From NCBI RefSeq assembly GCF_947501165.1, contig NZ_CANMUU010000002.1, positions 310,001 to 374,000 on the forward strand: a stretch of 64,000 bases of DNA. The letters are read 5' to 3'. Of this stretch, positions 53,716 to 61,947 are shown piece after piece. The stretch's first letter is position 1, and each line of letters begins with the position of its first letter. Below the pieces are notes generated by a model. That model did not search any database, was not told the DNA's origin, and was given only the letters and a program-made list of their open reading frames with translations. Source of the stretch: an uncultured Allomuricauda sp. GTDB taxonomy: Bacteria > Bacteroidota > Bacteroidia > Flavobacteriales > Flavobacteriaceae. Both the position numbers and the translations under genes were made by a program.

Positions 53716-53759
53716 TAAAGCTATTTTATAGGAATTCACTAGCGATTGACTTAAGTTAA
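53716..53759 (-). promoter_or_regulatory. Type 1 Crp/Fnr-like operator and -7 element (c)
   Basis: On the minus strand TTAACTTAAGTCAA (53759-53746) lies 36 bases, start to start, before TAGCTTTA (53723-53716), for the DUF2867-like gene. Confidence 0.65.
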
Positions 53760-53768
53760 GAAACAAAA

Positions 53769-53797
53769 GGGCAATTTGAATCTTAGTCAAATTGCCC
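53769..53797 (-). terminator. Terminator after the AhpD-like/DUF1330 operon
   Basis: Perfect 11-bp stem GGGCAATTTGA / TCAAATTGCCC with a 7-base loop. On the minus strand it is followed by CTTTTGTTTC. It lies 24 bases after the DUF1330 stop. Confidence 0.8.
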
Positions 53798-53820
53798 AAA
53801 CAAAATCTATTTCTACAACA

Positions 53821-54231
53821 CTACTTTAAATCATCCGCCAACCAAATGTTGATTTCTAAAAAACCATTTTTCCGAAATCTTAGTAAGTTTCTATATTCCT
53901 CACTTTCAAAAAGTGCTAACAGAGCCCTTTTGGAGGGAAAATCCATCACCAAAAGAAACTCGCCTATTTTATTTCCGAATAGGATTTGGTCCAATTTGCT
54001 CCTCTTGATTACCTCTCCATTGATTGAATAGAACATTGGCATAACACCATCCACATACTGTTTTAGTGACTCTTTATTGTACGGATTGGCCGTCGAAGTA
54101 ACTATTAGGGTAGTAGGTTTATCGGCTTGTTTCATTTCTTTTAGCAACTGCGCGGGAGAACTGAATAACGTGAACATAACCATCGGTATTATGATAATTC
54201 GTTTTAAGAAATTAATCGATGGCCTTTTCAT
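53821..54231 (-). CDS. DUF1330-like protein
   Basis: A 136-residue protein. It has an N-terminal hydrophobic stretch (FLKRIIIIPMVMFTLFSSPAQ) that could be a signal peptide, then a ferredoxin-like DUF1330 domain (TANPYNKESLKQYVDGVMPMFYSINGEVIKR, EFLLVMDFPSKRALLALFESEEYRNL). Function of the family is unknown. Its start overlaps the end of the AhpD-like gene by 20 bases, so both are one operon under the type 3 operator. Confidence 0.75.
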   Translation of the reverse strand: MKRPSINFLKRIIIIPMVMFTLFSSPAQLLKEMKQADKPTTLIVTSTANPYNKESLKQYVDGVMPMFYSINGEVIKRSKLDQILFGNKIGEFLLVMDFPSKRALLALFESEEYRNLLRFRKNGFLEINIWLADDLK

Positions 54232-54682
54232 GAGTTTGGACTTTATATTGCCCTGGAATAAATCTGAATGTTTTCATTAGCCTTGTCCATGTGTTAATTT
54301 GGGAAATTGCCAAGGTCAAATAACAGATTTCTTCTTTTGTAAAAAATGCTAACAAAGGGTCATAGACCTCCTCAGGTATTGGCCCTCTGGATAAATTGGT
54401 GAGCTTGTCTGTAAAACGGAGCGCGGCAACCTCTTTATCATTAAAATAATTGGTCTCTTCCCACACACATAAAGAAGACAAACGCAAATCGGTTTCATTA
54501 ATATGCTTCAGTTCCTTATGGTGCATATCAACACAATAGGCACACCCATTTTTCTGCGACACGCGCAATCTTATTAGTTCCAAAAGATTGAAATCTAAGG
54601 AGGATTTGTTTATGAAATTTTCCATTTCCATTAAATTGTCGAACATCCCAGCTGGGATATCTTGATAATTAATTCGCTGCAT
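54212..54682 (-). CDS. AhpD-like carboxymuconolactone decarboxylase family protein
   Basis: A 156-residue protein from the ATG at 54682. The AhpD-like active-site pair is visible in KNGCAYCVDMHHKEL (C-x-x-C followed by His), preceded by FNLLELIRLRVSQ, and the second helical half has VAALRFTDKLTNLSRGPIPEEV. Such proteins are alkylhydroperoxidase-type thiol enzymes. Its promoter contains the type 3 operator and a long palindrome over the -7 element, and lies next to the Crp/Fnr 3 gene. Confidence 0.88.
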   Translation of the reverse strand: MQRINYQDIPAGMFDNLMEMENFINKSSLDFNLLELIRLRVSQKNGCAYCVDMHHKELKHINETDLRLSSLCVWEETNYFNDKEVAALRFTDKLTNLSRGPIPEEVYDPLLAFFTKEEICYLTLAISQINTWTRLMKTFRFIPGQYKVQTHEKAID

Positions 54683-54706
54683 TGGTATTTGATTAAAGAT
54701 TAATAT

Positions 54707-54728
54707 GGGCACAAAAGTATTTGTGCCC
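54707..54728 (-). promoter_or_regulatory. Palindrome over the -7 element of the AhpD-like gene
   Basis: Perfect 9-bp arms GGGCACAAA / TTTGTGCCC with a 4-base centre. The -7 element TACTTTTG (minus strand, 54719-54712) lies inside it and the start codon is 25 bases beyond. It may be a repressor site or a 5' hairpin. Confidence 0.65.
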
Positions 54729-54756
54729 GTAAGGAAAACTCTTAAGCCATCTTAAG
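54712..54756 (-). promoter_or_regulatory. Type 3 operator and -7 element for the AhpD-like gene
   Basis: CTTAAG-CCAT-CTTAAG (54741-54756) is a perfect inverted repeat. Its 14-base core starts (minus strand, 54755) exactly 36 bases before the perfect -7 element TACTTTTG (54719-54712). Confidence 0.7.
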
Positions 54757-54769
54757 AAACGAAAAAAGG

Positions 54770-55336
54770 TTATTTTTTTCTTAATTCACTGAGATATTCC
54801 GGTGACATTTCCAGATAAGATGCGAGCATATGCTGGGGAATTCGCTGGACAAACTTCGGAAGGGTCTTTACGATGCCCTGGTAGCGCTCCGCACTGCTTT
54901 TCTTTAGGTAGAAATTGTGCCTGTTTTGTAAAGCGATGACAATATTTTGGGTAATAAGCCGGAACAACCGATCAATCATTGGATTTTGCGCATATGCCCT
55001 TTCAAGATCATCATGACTTATCGCTAAAAGGACACTGGACTCCAAGGCCTGAATAGCTGCCTGTGACGGCTTTTGTAAAATAAAGCTTTCTATATCCGTT
55101 ACCCACCAGTTTTCAACTGCGAATGAGGTGATGACATCCTTTCCTTTGTAGTCAATGAAGAAAGTGCGTAGTAGACCTGAACTCACAAAATAATAGTTTC
55201 GGCATATTTTGCCTTCTTCCAGTAGATACTCCCGCTTTTTAAGTTCAATCATTTTGAAATAGGAAAAAAAATCATCAAACCCTTCATCAGAAATTTGAAT
55301 CTTCCGCTCAATATATTGTCTTAACATGTTGCGCAT
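54770..55336 (-). CDS. Crp/Fnr family regulator 3
   Basis: A 188-residue regulator from the ATG at 55336 (ATG 55327 is also possible). Beta-roll with MIELKKREYLLEEGKICRNYYFVSSGLLRTFF split over two strands, and a C-terminal HTH with yet another recognition helix (IPQHMLASYLEMSPEYLSELRKK). It ends 14 bases from the type 3 palindrome of the AhpD-like operon. It is divergent from the AraC gene at 55620. Confidence 0.87.
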   Translation of the reverse strand: MRNMLRQYIERKIQISDEGFDDFFSYFKMIELKKREYLLEEGKICRNYYFVSSGLLRTFFIDYKGKDVITSFAVENWWVTDIESFILQKPSQAAIQALESSVLLAISHDDLERAYAQNPMIDRLFRLITQNIVIALQNRHNFYLKKSSAERYQGIVKTLPKFVQRIPQHMLASYLEMSPEYLSELRKK

Positions 55337-55482
55337 TACCCATACTTTTTTAAAGAATAAAATCATCTTGGTTCAAAATTGCGAAAAGATGCATGAGATT
55401 ACAAGGGCTCTTAAATCCAAAAAAGAAATGAATTAAGTACACTTATTTTCTCCAAAGGTATGCGATGATCTTATCCCAAAAA

Positions 55483-55526
55483 TTAACTAAAGTCAATGTA
55501 TACTCAATATTACCTCCATACCTTTG
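55483..55526 (+). promoter_or_regulatory. Type 1 Crp/Fnr-like operator and -7 element (d)
   Basis: TTAACTAAAGTCAA (55483-55496, one mismatch to TTRACTTAAGTYAA) lies 36 bases, start to start, before TACCTTTG (55519-55526), a perfect -7 element. Predicted start is near 55531, with an 89-base leader to the AraC gene. Confidence 0.7.
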
Positions 55527-55619
55527 AGTTGTTTTAGCCATCAATGCGAATCAAACCGGAACGAAGTGCATCGGGTATCAATATCAGCGCAAAAACCGTC
55601 ATAATAACATGAAATCTTA

Positions 55620-56726
55620 ATGTACGTAGGACTATCTGACATCATCATATTCTTAGGTATTGCACAAGGTTTTTTTCTGGCACTTATGTTCCCTGTTTTG
55701 AACAAAAACAATATGAGGGCCAACAAAGTGTTATCCATACTTTTGGTGTTCGCAAGCGTTATGTTATTGGCGCGAACCTTGTCCCTAAAATCGGATAATG
55801 CCATTGTACTTCAGTGGATTAACCTTGCGGATGTTTTTATTTTTCTTTTTGGTCCATTGGGTCACTTCTATGTAAAACGATTGTTGTTCAGAAGTGAGGG
55901 TATTGATAGAATCCATCCCATACATTTTCTTCCTGCTTTGGCACATCTCCTTTTTTGTTTAAGTATTTTTCGGTTAACCTCTGGGGAATATTATTCCTTG
56001 TACAAGAGCGGGGGTTTCTTAAACTCCTTTCTAATTATTGAGGGTGCGGCCATTGCCCTCAATTTTCTTTACCTATTTAAAGTCAAGGATATCATTCGGG
56101 CCTACAAACTAAGAACGGTTGAACAACTTTCTTTCAATCAGAGCATAGTTCAGTTTAGTAGGGTATTATCACTGTCCGTGATGCTGTTGTTGATAGTCTG
56201 GTTATTGAGCTTTATCGTAGGCCACTTCTTGGGTGTTTCCATCGTCTTTCTCAACTATGAAACCATTTGGATAGGTATATCACTGGCTCTATATGTTATA
56301 GGTTACTACGCAATTCGACAACCAGAGATCTTTAGAATGGGCAAGATCAAGCAAGAACCAAGAAAACGACTGAATCCCAAAGAGTCCGATAAGCTCAAAA
56401 TGAAGTTGGAGGAGTTGATGCGGAAAGATAAAGTGTATTTGAACAATGAATTGACCCTCAAAAATTTGGCCGACCTTTTGGAAACCAACACCAACAATAT
56501 TTCGTGGTTGCTCAACAACGCATACGATAGGAATTTCTACGATTATGTAAACGAACATCGTCTTAATGAATTGTTGGCAAAGCTTGAGAACAAAGAACAT
56601 TTAGGGAAAACCCTTTCTTCCCTGGCCCTGGAATCCGGATTCAGGTCAAAATCGACATTTAACAAGACCTTCAAACGAATACTGAAGGAGCCCCCCAGCA
56701 GTTACATCAAAAGAATGGATTTATAA
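55620..56726 (+). CDS. Membrane-bound AraC-family regulator
   Basis: A 368-residue regulator with about seven hydrophobic segments in residues 1-235 (IIIFLGIAQGFFLALMFPVL and others). A C-terminal AraC DNA-binding domain follows, with YLNNELTLKNLADLLETNTNNISWLLN and FNKTFKRILKEPPSSYIKR. This architecture is common in Flavobacteria and senses signals at the membrane. It carries type 1 operator d and is followed by the SMP-30-like gene, whose upstream region holds the shared 68-base element. Confidence 0.9.
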   Translation: MYVGLSDIIIFLGIAQGFFLALMFPVLNKNNMRANKVLSILLVFASVMLLARTLSLKSDNAIVLQWINLADVFIFLFGPLGHFYVKRLLFRSEGIDRIHPIHFLPALAHLLFCLSIFRLTSGEYYSLYKSGGFLNSFLIIEGAAIALNFLYLFKVKDIIRAYKLRTVEQLSFNQSIVQFSRVLSLSVMLLLIVWLLSFIVGHFLGVSIVFLNYETIWIGISLALYVIGYYAIRQPEIFRMGKIKQEPRKRLNPKESDKLKMKLEELMRKDKVYLNNELTLKNLADLLETNTNNISWLLNNAYDRNFYDYVNEHRLNELLAKLENKEHLGKTLSSLALESGFRSKSTFNKTFKRILKEPPSSYIKRMDL

Positions 56727-56729
56727 ACA

Positions 56730-56797
56730 TGTCTACGGGTATACCCACGGTCGATTCCAACTGAAAATTCCTCTATCCTTATCGACCAAATTAAAAA
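56730..56797 (+). promoter_or_regulatory. Shared upstream element, copy B
   Basis: Contains the perfect palindrome GGGTATACCC (56737-56746) within GGTATACCCACGGTCGATT, then GAAAATTC and TCTATCCTTATC. It aligns with copy A (48601-48668, minus strand). The distance from the last block to the start codon is similar in both copies (about 21 and 24 bases). Confidence 0.7.
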
Positions 56798-56807
56798 TCT
56801 TAAAATC

Positions 56808-57740
56808 GTGAGAACCAAAAACAAAATTTCAAACTCAATTGTAATTACTTTACTCTTCTTATTTGTTTCCAGCTTACTTTCATGTTTTCCGGGAGATATT
56901 CCAAGTTTTAAAAACGCAGAGGTCGTTACGGTGATATCGGATTTTCCAGCCAATGATGCTCTATCAGTGGATAGGAACGGCAATGTTTATGCCAGCAACT
57001 TTGGACAGTTTGAGGGAAGTGGTGGCAATGGCAAGGCATTGCTCAAGGTAAACCCAACGGAAAAGACATTTATAGAAATCGCCGATAACCTATCAGGTCC
57101 ACTGGGAAATGCGGTAGACAAACAAGGCAATGTCTACGTTAACAACGGCAACGACTTTGTCAATGCCGATGTCTTGAAAATAGCAACAGACGGTACGCAA
57201 TCCATAATCGCCAGAATAGAGGGATTCCCTTCCGGAATGGCTATCGATAAACAGAAGAATGTATATGTATCCAATTTCACGGCCCCAACCGTTCATAAGG
57301 TCGCTCCTGACGGGGAAGTAACCCTGCTGGCAAATGATGAAAGGTTAGCGGGATGTGTTGGTATTGATTTTGATGGCAGAGGCAACTTGATTTTGGGCAA
57401 CTATCTGAATGGTACCATTTACTCGGTGACCATGGATGGTGAAGTGTCTATTATAGCGTCGATTCCAGTTGCGGTCGAAAACTTTGTGCTTGGTTATTTG
57501 ACGTTCTACAGAGGTTCCATATTTGCAACTGCCATTGGGGAGAATCTCGTATACCGGATTTCGTTGGATGGAGAAGTATCCGTTTTTGCGGGAAACAGAG
57601 ATCCGTCAAGTGTTGACGGTACAGTGTTGGAAGCCTCTTTTTCTGCACCAAATGGCATAACGGTCGATAAAATGAGAGGAATACTCTACATCTCCGAGTT
57701 TGGAGGCGCCGGTGCTCTGAGGGCCATTAAACTTCCGTAG
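56808..57740 (+). CDS. SMP-30/NHL-type beta-propeller lipoprotein
   Basis: A 310-residue protein starting at GTG 56808: lipoprotein signal (LLFLFVSSLLSC), then repeated NHL/SMP-30 blades (LSVDRNGNVYASNF, NAVDKQGNVYVNNG, MAIDKQKNVYVSNF, GIDFDGRGNLILGNY, ITVDKMRGILYISEF). Members include lactonases and sugar-binding or structural propellers. It lies 81 bases after the AraC gene and is the likely target of that regulator. Confidence 0.82.
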   Translation: MRTKNKISNSIVITLLFLFVSSLLSCFPGDIPSFKNAEVVTVISDFPANDALSVDRNGNVYASNFGQFEGSGGNGKALLKVNPTEKTFIEIADNLSGPLGNAVDKQGNVYVNNGNDFVNADVLKIATDGTQSIIARIEGFPSGMAIDKQKNVYVSNFTAPTVHKVAPDGEVTLLANDERLAGCVGIDFDGRGNLILGNYLNGTIYSVTMDGEVSIIASIPVAVENFVLGYLTFYRGSIFATAIGENLVYRISLDGEVSVFAGNRDPSSVDGTVLEASFSAPNGITVDKMRGILYISEFGGAGALRAIKLP

Positions 57741-57971
57741 AGCTAACTTTATTATTAGGTTTTGAGAAACGATCACAAGTAAATTTCTTAATAGCTTAAA
57801 GCCGTGTTGATGTTCAATTTTTTGAAGCTTTTGTCTCTGAAATTGTATTTGCAGAAAGAACATTTAGCCATTGTCTGCTATACTCAGTGTAGTCTATAAA
57901 TCCATTCCAGGTAACAATTTGAACACTAAATCCTCCAAACAGCTAAGCCTAAATCAATTAAACAATCATAA

Positions 57972-58664
57972 ATGGATTCAAAAAAGAAAACAGCAAGATT
58001 GGCCGGTATCTATTACCTTTTTAACGTCATTCTAAGTATTTACTACATGGAATATGTCCCTGGGCAAATAATGGTTTGGGGGAATCAAGAAGCCACCATG
58101 ACTAATTTTTTGGATAACGAAACCTTATTTAGAATTGCCATTATAGTGGGAATAGCAGTCCATATTAGTTTTATTCTATTGCCAATAACTCTTCATAAAC
58201 TATTGGGTCATATCAATAAGCACTACGCCCTTATGATGGTGGTTTTTGCCCTTATCAGTGTTCCAATATCATTCGGACTTTTATTGGACCAATACCAATT
58301 GATGGAATTGTTTCACGACTACACAGCTCTGGGAATCGAACAAAAGCAAGCCATTAATAAAGAAGTTCTGGGTGCCTTTGAAAAGCTTTATAATGGTTTT
58401 TTCCTCTGCCAGACGTTTTGGGGTCTTTGGCTGTTCCCGTTTGGGTATTTGGTGTTCAAATCGGGATTCCTTCCCAAGTTTTTGGGAGTTGCACTCATGT
58501 TGGGTTGTTTAACTTATTTAATTGATATCATCGGAGGCACGCTTTTCAGGGATTATTATGAATATGTAAATACTAGGCTTCTTATCATTCCGGCAGCAAT
58601 CGGTGAAATTGGTATGTGCATCTGGCTTTTGACTATTGGGGTAAAGGAGAACATAAAATTCTGA
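57972..58664 (+). CDS. DUF4386 membrane protein
   Basis: A 230-residue protein with about six membrane segments and the typical DUF4386 start (KKTARLAGIYYLFNVI) and later pattern (GLWLFPFGYLVFKSGFLPKFLG). Family function is unknown. It is a single gene in an accessory region. Confidence 0.85.
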   Translation: MDSKKKTARLAGIYYLFNVILSIYYMEYVPGQIMVWGNQEATMTNFLDNETLFRIAIIVGIAVHISFILLPITLHKLLGHINKHYALMMVVFALISVPISFGLLLDQYQLMELFHDYTALGIEQKQAINKEVLGAFEKLYNGFFLCQTFWGLWLFPFGYLVFKSGFLPKFLGVALMLGCLTYLIDIIGGTLFRDYYEYVNTRLLIIPAAIGEIGMCIWLLTIGVKENIKF

Positions 58665-59130
58665 GAGATTATATACAAAAAGTCAATAGTTTGCTTAGGA
58701 AAGCCACTAAATCTTGACCTGATTAAATCAATTCAAGCGATTTTTCGATAGAATTATTCTTACATCACTAATAGATAAGCTAGTTTAGGTCATCAAGCCC
58801 AAACAATATAATTGTAGCATTCTTAATGTGTGTAAAAGACAATGTCTGCCAGATATATTTAATCGTGAGTACAATTTCCAATTCTTTTTTACAAAAATCA
58901 ATTCGTATATGGTTCCTAATTGCCACGATAGGCATGTGGATATTCGTATTTTATATTAGTGTTTATTAAGGTTCTTCGGCAGTTATGGGTAATATGGAAA
59001 GGAAAAGAGAATAAAAAGTATAAAAAGACACAAATACTGTATCAGAAATTTTCTTTATCTATCAGCAAGTGACGCCTGATGTAATTTAACTTGTACTTAT
59101 TTTAATAAAAAAGAGATAGAAATTTAACAC
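58665..59130. other. Gap with one small frame
   Basis: A 466-base gap. Apart from the 34-codon membrane-like frame at 58865-58969, no convincing gene or hairpin was seen. Confidence 0.4.
58865..58969 (+). CDS. Possible small membrane protein or gene remnant
   Basis: GTG-started 34-residue frame with a polar start (STISNSFLQKS) and one clear membrane helix (IRIWFLIATIGMWIFVFYI). It may be a real small protein or the 5' end of a decayed membrane protein gene. Only codon pattern and the helix support it. Confidence 0.3.
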   Translation: MSTISNSFLQKSIRIWFLIATIGMWIFVFYISVY

Positions 59131-59805
59131 ATGATGAAATATATTTTATTGATTAGCTTTCTAATGTCTTTGAGCTGTTTGAATAGGAGTAGGTCTAATG
59201 AAATATTAAAGACTACTAAATGCAATGAAAGTCTGATTGCAGTTCTCGACACCATTTGGGAGACTGAACAACGACCAATTCGATTAAGAGACTCGCTAAT
59301 GAGATTATATGGTACGGAATCAGAATTGGTTAAGGAACAGCAAGTAGTCTTTGAACAGAATCATGTAATTAACGAGAGAAAAGTAAAGAAAATCTTGGAT
59401 AAATATGGGTGGCCGAACAAAGAACTGATCGGTGAAAGAGGTAGTCTAACTATAAGCAACGTAATTCAACATTCGGAAAATGAAACTCGAGAAAAATATC
59501 TTCCTCTAATGAGACGAGCGGTAAAAGAGAAAAAATTAGAACCCAGTCTTTTAGCAAGAGCCGAGGATAGGATTGCCACAGAGAATGGAGAACTCCAAAT
59601 CTATGGCGGACAAATGAAATTTTATCCGGAAACCAAAAGCTTCAATGTATGGCCTGTTTTTGACCCAGAAAATCTGGACAAAAGAAGAGCTGAAATAGGA
59701 CTTGAACCAATCGCGGAATTTCTTAAAACCAGATTTGATTTCGAATGGAACCTTGAAGAGCAGATAAAGCGAACGGAGGATTTTGAGAGAAAACGAAAAG
59801 AATAA
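59131..59805 (+). CDS. DUF6624-like lipoprotein
   Basis: A 224-residue protein with a lipoprotein signal (LLISFLMSLSC) and the DUF6624 pattern (ILDKYGWPNKELIGERGS, NVIQHSENETREKYLPLMRRAVKEKKLEPSLLA split at Pro, AEDRIATENGELQIYGGQM). Family function is unknown. It is a single gene followed by a recurrent spacer motif. Confidence 0.8.
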   Translation: MMKYILLISFLMSLSCLNRSRSNEILKTTKCNESLIAVLDTIWETEQRPIRLRDSLMRLYGTESELVKEQQVVFEQNHVINERKVKKILDKYGWPNKELIGERGSLTISNVIQHSENETREKYLPLMRRAVKEKKLEPSLLARAEDRIATENGELQIYGGQMKFYPETKSFNVWPVFDPENLDKRRAEIGLEPIAEFLKTRFDFEWNLEEQIKRTEDFERKRKE

Positions 59806-59822
59806 TAGCAACGAAACGCTAT

Positions 59823-59842
59823 CAACATATATAGCTTAATGG
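59823..59842. repeat. Recurrent intergenic motif, copy 2
   Basis: CAACATATATAGCTTAATGG just after the DUF6624 gene, similar to 61688-61710 and 43975-43997. Confidence 0.35.
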
Positions 59843-59992
59843 GGCTAAGTTCCTTGTAATTTGCCATCTCTACTTATGTTGGAAATCATAGCAGATTTTT
59901 GGTGACGGGCCATAAAGAATCGCTACAGATTATTAAGTAATTAAAATTGTAACGAAATATCCTTTCTGTAGTCTTCGATGAAAGGCCATAAA

Positions 59993-61096
59993 ATGAACAA
60001 ACTATCCTCTTCATTTTTTCTTCTGATAAGTGTTTTCTGTTTTTCGCAGAATATTTCTGAAACAGAAAGTATTTATATAAATCCAGAATTCGAAACCGAG
60101 ACTAAAGAAGCCAAAACCTTAGTAACGGACTTGATGAATGAAAAATCTATTCCTGGTCTTTCCATTACTGTGGCCAGTAAGAACAAAATTCTATGGTCTG
60201 AAGGATTTGGATTTGCAGATCTGGAAAATAAAACCCCTATCAAATTGAATTCAAAATTCAGAATTGGAAGTATTTCTAAATCACTTACATCTATAGCTCT
60301 GGGCAAGTTAATTGAAAAGGGGAAGATAAATTTAAGCGATACAGTGCAAAAGTTGGTCCCTTATTTTCCAAAGAAAAAATATCAAATTACTATTCAAGAA
60401 CTTGCATCCCATACTTCCGGGATTCGGAACTATAATTATAAAAATGGAGAATATTTTAGTGATGTCAACTACAACACCATAAAAGAGAGTATTGATATTT
60501 TCAAGGAGGATTCCCTGTTGTTTGAACCGAAGACAAAGTATGGTTATTCCACATATGGCTATGTATTATTGAGTGCTGCCATTGAGGAAGTAACGGGACA
60601 GAATTTTCTTGATTACATGCAGAATAACATTTTTGAACCCATGGGAATGTACAGTACAGTGCCGGATTTTAATGATAAAATCATAGACAACAGGGTTCAG
60701 TTTTATCGACTTCGAGATAGCACAATTGCAAATGCAAGTTATATCGACAATTCGAATAAATGGGCAGGGGGAGGGTTTCTTTCGTCCTCATTGGATCTGG
60801 CAAAAATGTCCCAGCATCTCTTACGACAAGATGTAATCAACAAAAGCACTATTGAACTATTATGGAACCCTACCCAATTAGCTGATGGCGAGAGAACAAA
60901 TTATGGTTTAGGCTGGCGCAGAGATGTCACCGACTCAGGAAATACTTATATACATCATGGCGGAAGTTCCATTGGAGGACGTTCTTTTTTGCTTATTTAT
61001 CCAGAGGATGAAATAATAGTATCCATTACTTGCAATCTATTTACGAGATTTGGTGAATCATTTGTATTGAAAGTTGCTGAAAAATTTAAAAAATAA
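59993..61096 (+). CDS. Secreted serine hydrolase (beta-lactamase family)
   Basis: A 367-residue protein from the ATG at 59993: signal peptide (FFLLISVFCFSQ), S93-x-x-K96 in GSISKSLTS, YST in YGYSTYGYVLL and HGG in HHGGSSIGG. It lacks the C-terminal beta domain of the homologue at 51483. It is probably an esterase or DD-peptidase-like enzyme. ATG 59978 would add five residues. Confidence 0.85.
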   Translation: MNKLSSSFFLLISVFCFSQNISETESIYINPEFETETKEAKTLVTDLMNEKSIPGLSITVASKNKILWSEGFGFADLENKTPIKLNSKFRIGSISKSLTSIALGKLIEKGKINLSDTVQKLVPYFPKKKYQITIQELASHTSGIRNYNYKNGEYFSDVNYNTIKESIDIFKEDSLLFEPKTKYGYSTYGYVLLSAAIEEVTGQNFLDYMQNNIFEPMGMYSTVPDFNDKIIDNRVQFYRLRDSTIANASYIDNSNKWAGGGFLSSSLDLAKMSQHLLRQDVINKSTIELLWNPTQLADGERTNYGLGWRRDVTDSGNTYIHHGGSSIGGRSFLLIYPEDEIIVSITCNLFTRFGESFVLKVAEKFKK

Positions 61097-61286
61097 ATAC
61101 ATACAACAGCATACTTAATCAATGATGGATAAATACAAAATCAAGTTGATATTGTCGTTATTTAGGCACATTACTTTTTTAAAAATAGTGGCATAAATCC
61201 GTGATTGCACTTATACAAGTCCGTTAGCAACAATAATAGCCCGCAAATGATAAAGAAGCATCAAATATTAAATTAAAGAAAGGAAA

Positions 61287-61673
61287 GTGAAGACGATTAA
61301 TCGAATAATGACAAATATCTGTTCGGACAAATTGGCCGAAAGCAGAGACTTCTACACTAAACTATTCGACTTTAATGTTGATTATGATAGCGATTGGTTT
61401 GTTCACCTAATCTCAAAAGACAAACAACTTGAATTAGGTATTATTAGCCGAAACAGTGAAATTGTACCAGATGGATTTCAAAATAATCCACAAGGGTTTT
61501 ATGTCACATTTGTTGTTGAGAATGCCGATGACGTGTTTGAGATTGCCAAAAAGCAAGGTCTTGAAATTCTAAGTGAACCATCAGACACGTTCTACGGACA
61601 AAGAAGATTATTACTTAAAGACCCCAATGGAACATTAATAGATGTCTCTTCACCAATTCCAAATTTCGAGTAA
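61287..61673 (+). CDS. VOC-superfamily (glyoxalase/bleomycin resistance) protein
   Basis: A 128-residue VOC protein (NICSDKLAESRDFYTKLFDFNVDYDSDWFVHL split by charged residues, FVVENADDVFEIAKKQG, RRLLLKDPNGTLIDV). Metal-binding Glu/His positions are incomplete, so it may be a binding protein rather than an enzyme. GTG 61287 is used; ATG 61308 would also fit. Confidence 0.85.
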   Translation: MKTINRIMTNICSDKLAESRDFYTKLFDFNVDYDSDWFVHLISKDKQLELGIISRNSEIVPDGFQNNPQGFYVTFVVENADDVFEIAKKQGLEILSEPSDTFYGQRRLLLKDPNGTLIDVSSPIPNFE

Positions 61674-61687
61674 AATAAAAACACACT

Positions 61688-61742
61688 ACAACAACACATA
61701 TAGCTTATGGCGAGCGAAAGGCTGCCAACAAGGTTTTCGCTC
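61688..61742. repeat. Recurrent intergenic motif, copy 3, with hairpin
   Basis: 61688-61710 contains ACAACAAC then ATATAGCTTATGG. An 8-bp stem GAGCGAAA / TTTCGCTC follows (61712-61719 and 61735-61742). It looks like one side of a cassette-like spacer between the VOC and esterase genes. Confidence 0.4.
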
Positions 61743-61947
61743 CGTAACCAGTTTTTATTTCGTTGGACAGAAAATTGATTTGAAACCGCAAAAAGGAATA
61801 TACAAACTGCCGTCAAAACTACACTGAATAAACTTTCGGAAAATCATTAAAAATATAGAATGCAATGAACAATGTTGTATATGCAACTTTGTTTTGATAG
61901 ATTTGTATCATCAAATATGTTGTAGCTATTTTGAGAAAAACTTTGAT

